From Vulcanimicrobiota bacterium (lineage in GTDB: Bacteria > Vulcanimicrobiota > Vulcanimicrobiia > Vulcanimicrobiales > Vulcanimicrobiaceae), in NCBI GenBank assembly GCA_019233415.1, contig JAFAMK010000253.1:1-8007 (forward strand): a DNA stretch of 8,007 bases, in the 5' to 3' direction. Of this stretch, positions 6,666-8,007 are shown piece after piece. Each line of letters opens with the position of its first letter. Position 1 is the first letter of the stretch. Below the pieces are notes generated by a model. That model saw only the letters and a program-made list of their open reading frames with translations. It made no database searches and was not told where the DNA came from. The position numbers were made by a program, and so were the translations under genes.

Positions 6666-8007
6666 GTGCTCCGCAGACTACTTACGTTTCGGGGCTTGGT
6701 CCTCATCTTCGGTCTGGTCGCGGTGGTTCTGCCGATCGCGCTGGTCACGCAGCTCGGGATCGTCCGAACACTCAACGCGATCTTCACGGACATCGGAGCG
6801 ATCCGCACGGGTCAGCTTGCCGCGGCCGCCGTGCTGGAGAACCAGCTCGACGAGGAGACGGGGATTCGCGGCTATGCCGCGACCGGGCGGCGGGTCTTCC
6901 TCGAACCGTACGACCGCGCCCGCGCGTCGATGCCCGAGCGCTTCGCCGAACTGGAGCACGCGCTCGCCGTCGATGGCGAGGACGGTGCGAACGATCGCGC
7001 GCTGGCCGAGCTGCGCGCACTCAACGCCGAGTGGCTCCGCACGATCGCGACGCCGATCCTGCACGGCGCGCCGAACCGCGACGCGCTGCTGCTGCACGGC
7101 AAGACGCTGATCGACAAGTTCCGCGACACCGAGAGGCCGCTCAACATCTACTTCGCGGCGCGCTACCACGCCGCGATCGCCGAGCGCGGGAACACGCTGC
7201 GCGCGACGAATGCGGTTTCGTTCGTCGCGATCGGCGTCATCGTGCTCGAAGTGTTCGTCTTCGCGGCGACGATCATGCGCATGCAGCGTGAGCTCGACCG
7301 CGAGCGCGGGTTCGTCGAGTCGCTGCAGTCGGTCGCCTCCGTGCGGCTCGTGCCGCCGCCGCACCTCGCAATCGGCGCGGCGTACCGCTCCGCAACGCGC
7401 GGGACGCGCGTCGGCGGCGATGTCTACGACGTGTACCGGCTCGACGACGACCGCACGCTGATCGTCGTCGGCGACGTCAGTGGCAAAGGGCTGACCGCCG
7501 CGGTCGAGACGACCTTCGTGCGCTACGCGCTGCGAACGCTGGCGAGCGAAGGGCTCGGCCCGGCGGAGGTCGTGCGCCGTTTCGACGACCTCTACCGCGC
7601 GGCGAACGCGGCGCTCGAGTCCTTCGTGACGCTCTTCGTCGGCATCCACGACCGGCGCGACGGCACGCTGGTCTACGCGAACGCCGGCCACGAGGCGTGC
7701 TGGACGCGCCGCGGCGACACCGTCACGATCCTGCCTCCGACGGGACCGCTGGTCGGCATTGGCGGCCTACCCTTCGGCGAAGAGCGGACTACGCTGGCGA
7801 CGGGCGACCTGCTGGTCCTCGCGACTGACGGGATGACCGAGGCGCGCGACGCGCAAGGCAGCTTCGCCGGCGCCGAGCTGGTCACGGTCTGGATCGCCGA
7901 GGCCGACGACCGCACCCCACAGCGGCTCATCGGCCATCTCGTCTCCTCGGTCGAACGCTACACACGCGGCCGAATCGACGACGACCTCGCCGTCCTCGCC
8001 GTCCGCC
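6666..8007 (+). CDS. CHASE3-domain membrane PP2C (SpoIIE/RsbU-type) phosphatase, 3' end cut off
   Basis: 447 codons are visible from the GTG at 6666; the frame is open at the right edge. Domains in order: a membrane segment at about 10-30 (GLVLIFGLVAVVLPIALV); an extracytoplasmic CHASE3 sensor at about 35-178 with the typical LDEETGIRGYAATG and FLEPYDRAR; a second membrane segment at about 183-204 (VSFVAIGVIVLEVFVFAATI); a short linker; then a PPM/SpoIIE serine phosphatase domain from about 225. Its metal-binding and core motifs are intact: VGGDVYD (249-255), VVGDVSGKGLTAA (267-279), ANAGHEA (338-344), LATDGMTEA (385-393) and DDDLAVLAVR (438-447). The last motif is normally at the very end of the domain, so little is missing. 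Such enzymes typically dephosphorylate anti-sigma-factor antagonists in partner-switching pathways; no partner gene is visible here. The gene follows typA by 19 bp. An alternative label, RsbU/RsbP-like, is equivalent in function. The catalytic call is strong; substrate and signal are unknown. Confidence 0.93.
   Translation, partial: MLRRLLTFRGLVLIFGLVAVVLPIALVTQLGIVRTLNAIFTDIGAIRTGQLAAAAVLENQLDEETGIRGYAATGRRVFLEPYDRARASMPERFAELEHALAVDGEDGANDRALAELRALNAEWLRTIATPILHGAPNRDALLLHGKTLIDKFRDTERPLNIYFAARYHAAIAERGNTLRATNAVSFVAIGVIVLEVFVFAATIMRMQRELDRERGFVESLQSVASVRLVPPPHLAIGAAYRSATRGTRVGGDVYDVYRLDDDRTLIVVGDVSGKGLTAAVETTFVRYALRTLASEGLGPAEVVRRFDDLYRAANAALESFVTLFVGIHDRRDGTLVYANAGHEACWTRRGDTVTILPPTGPLVGIGGLPFGEERTTLATGDLLVLATDGMTEARDAQGSFAGAELVTVWIAEADDRTPQRLIGHLVSSVERYTRGRIDDDLAVLAVR

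Noticed and set aside
7031..7291. Short plus-strand ATG frames inside the phosphatase gene
   Set aside because: They are out of frame with the GTG-started phosphatase, which explains the whole stretch.
6678..7691. Minus-strand open frame opposite the phosphatase
   Set aside because: Arg/Asp/Glu-rich shadow; the plus strand has intact CHASE3 and PPM motifs in one continuous frame.

Overview
The window is very GC-rich, with a strong G/C preference at third codon positions, and it is densely coding. It holds five well-supported protein genes and one probable small one. The mix is a signal-peptide-bearing CBM9/DUF5916 protein of the outer-membrane type, a CadC-like winged-helix/TPR regulator, an ABATE/CGNR zinc-finger regulator, the GTPase TypA and a CHASE3-PP2C (SpoIIE-type) phosphatase. 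Together these suggest a diderm, high-GC, environmental bacterium such as Candidatus Eremiobacterota, or less likely an Acidobacteria-like lineage. That placement is inference. No rRNA, tRNA, CRISPR array, insertion sequence or phage gene is visible.

Layout. Positions 1-161 are open on both strands without a convincing gene. From 162 to 3805 two minus-strand genes read leftward and probably form an operon: a secreted or outer-membrane DUF5916 protein first, then, after 59 bp, a winged-helix DNA-binding protein with a TPR tail. Upstream of the pair, at 3873-3925, is a series of TCACGG direct repeats spaced 10 to 11 bp apart. It overlaps the end of the next minus-strand gene, a 193-residue ABATE/CGNR regulator (3906-4487, GTG start). 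That regulator is divergent from a small 65-residue gene (4563-4760, plus strand). The 75-bp AT-rich gap between them holds overlapping divergent -10 elements inside a perfect 16-bp inverted repeat.

The right half is plus-strand. typA (4808-6646) has a good extended -10 ending 8 bp before its ATG, so its mRNA may be leaderless. After 19 bp and a strong AAGGAG ribosome site, a GTG-started membrane phosphatase follows and runs off the right edge. TypA is a ribosome-associated stress GTPase, and the phosphatase probably feeds a partner-switching or other phospho-signalling path whose target lies outside the window. The most interesting parts are the two putative operators, which sit where the two DNA-binding proteins encoded here could act. 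I see no strong case for a wholly new system.
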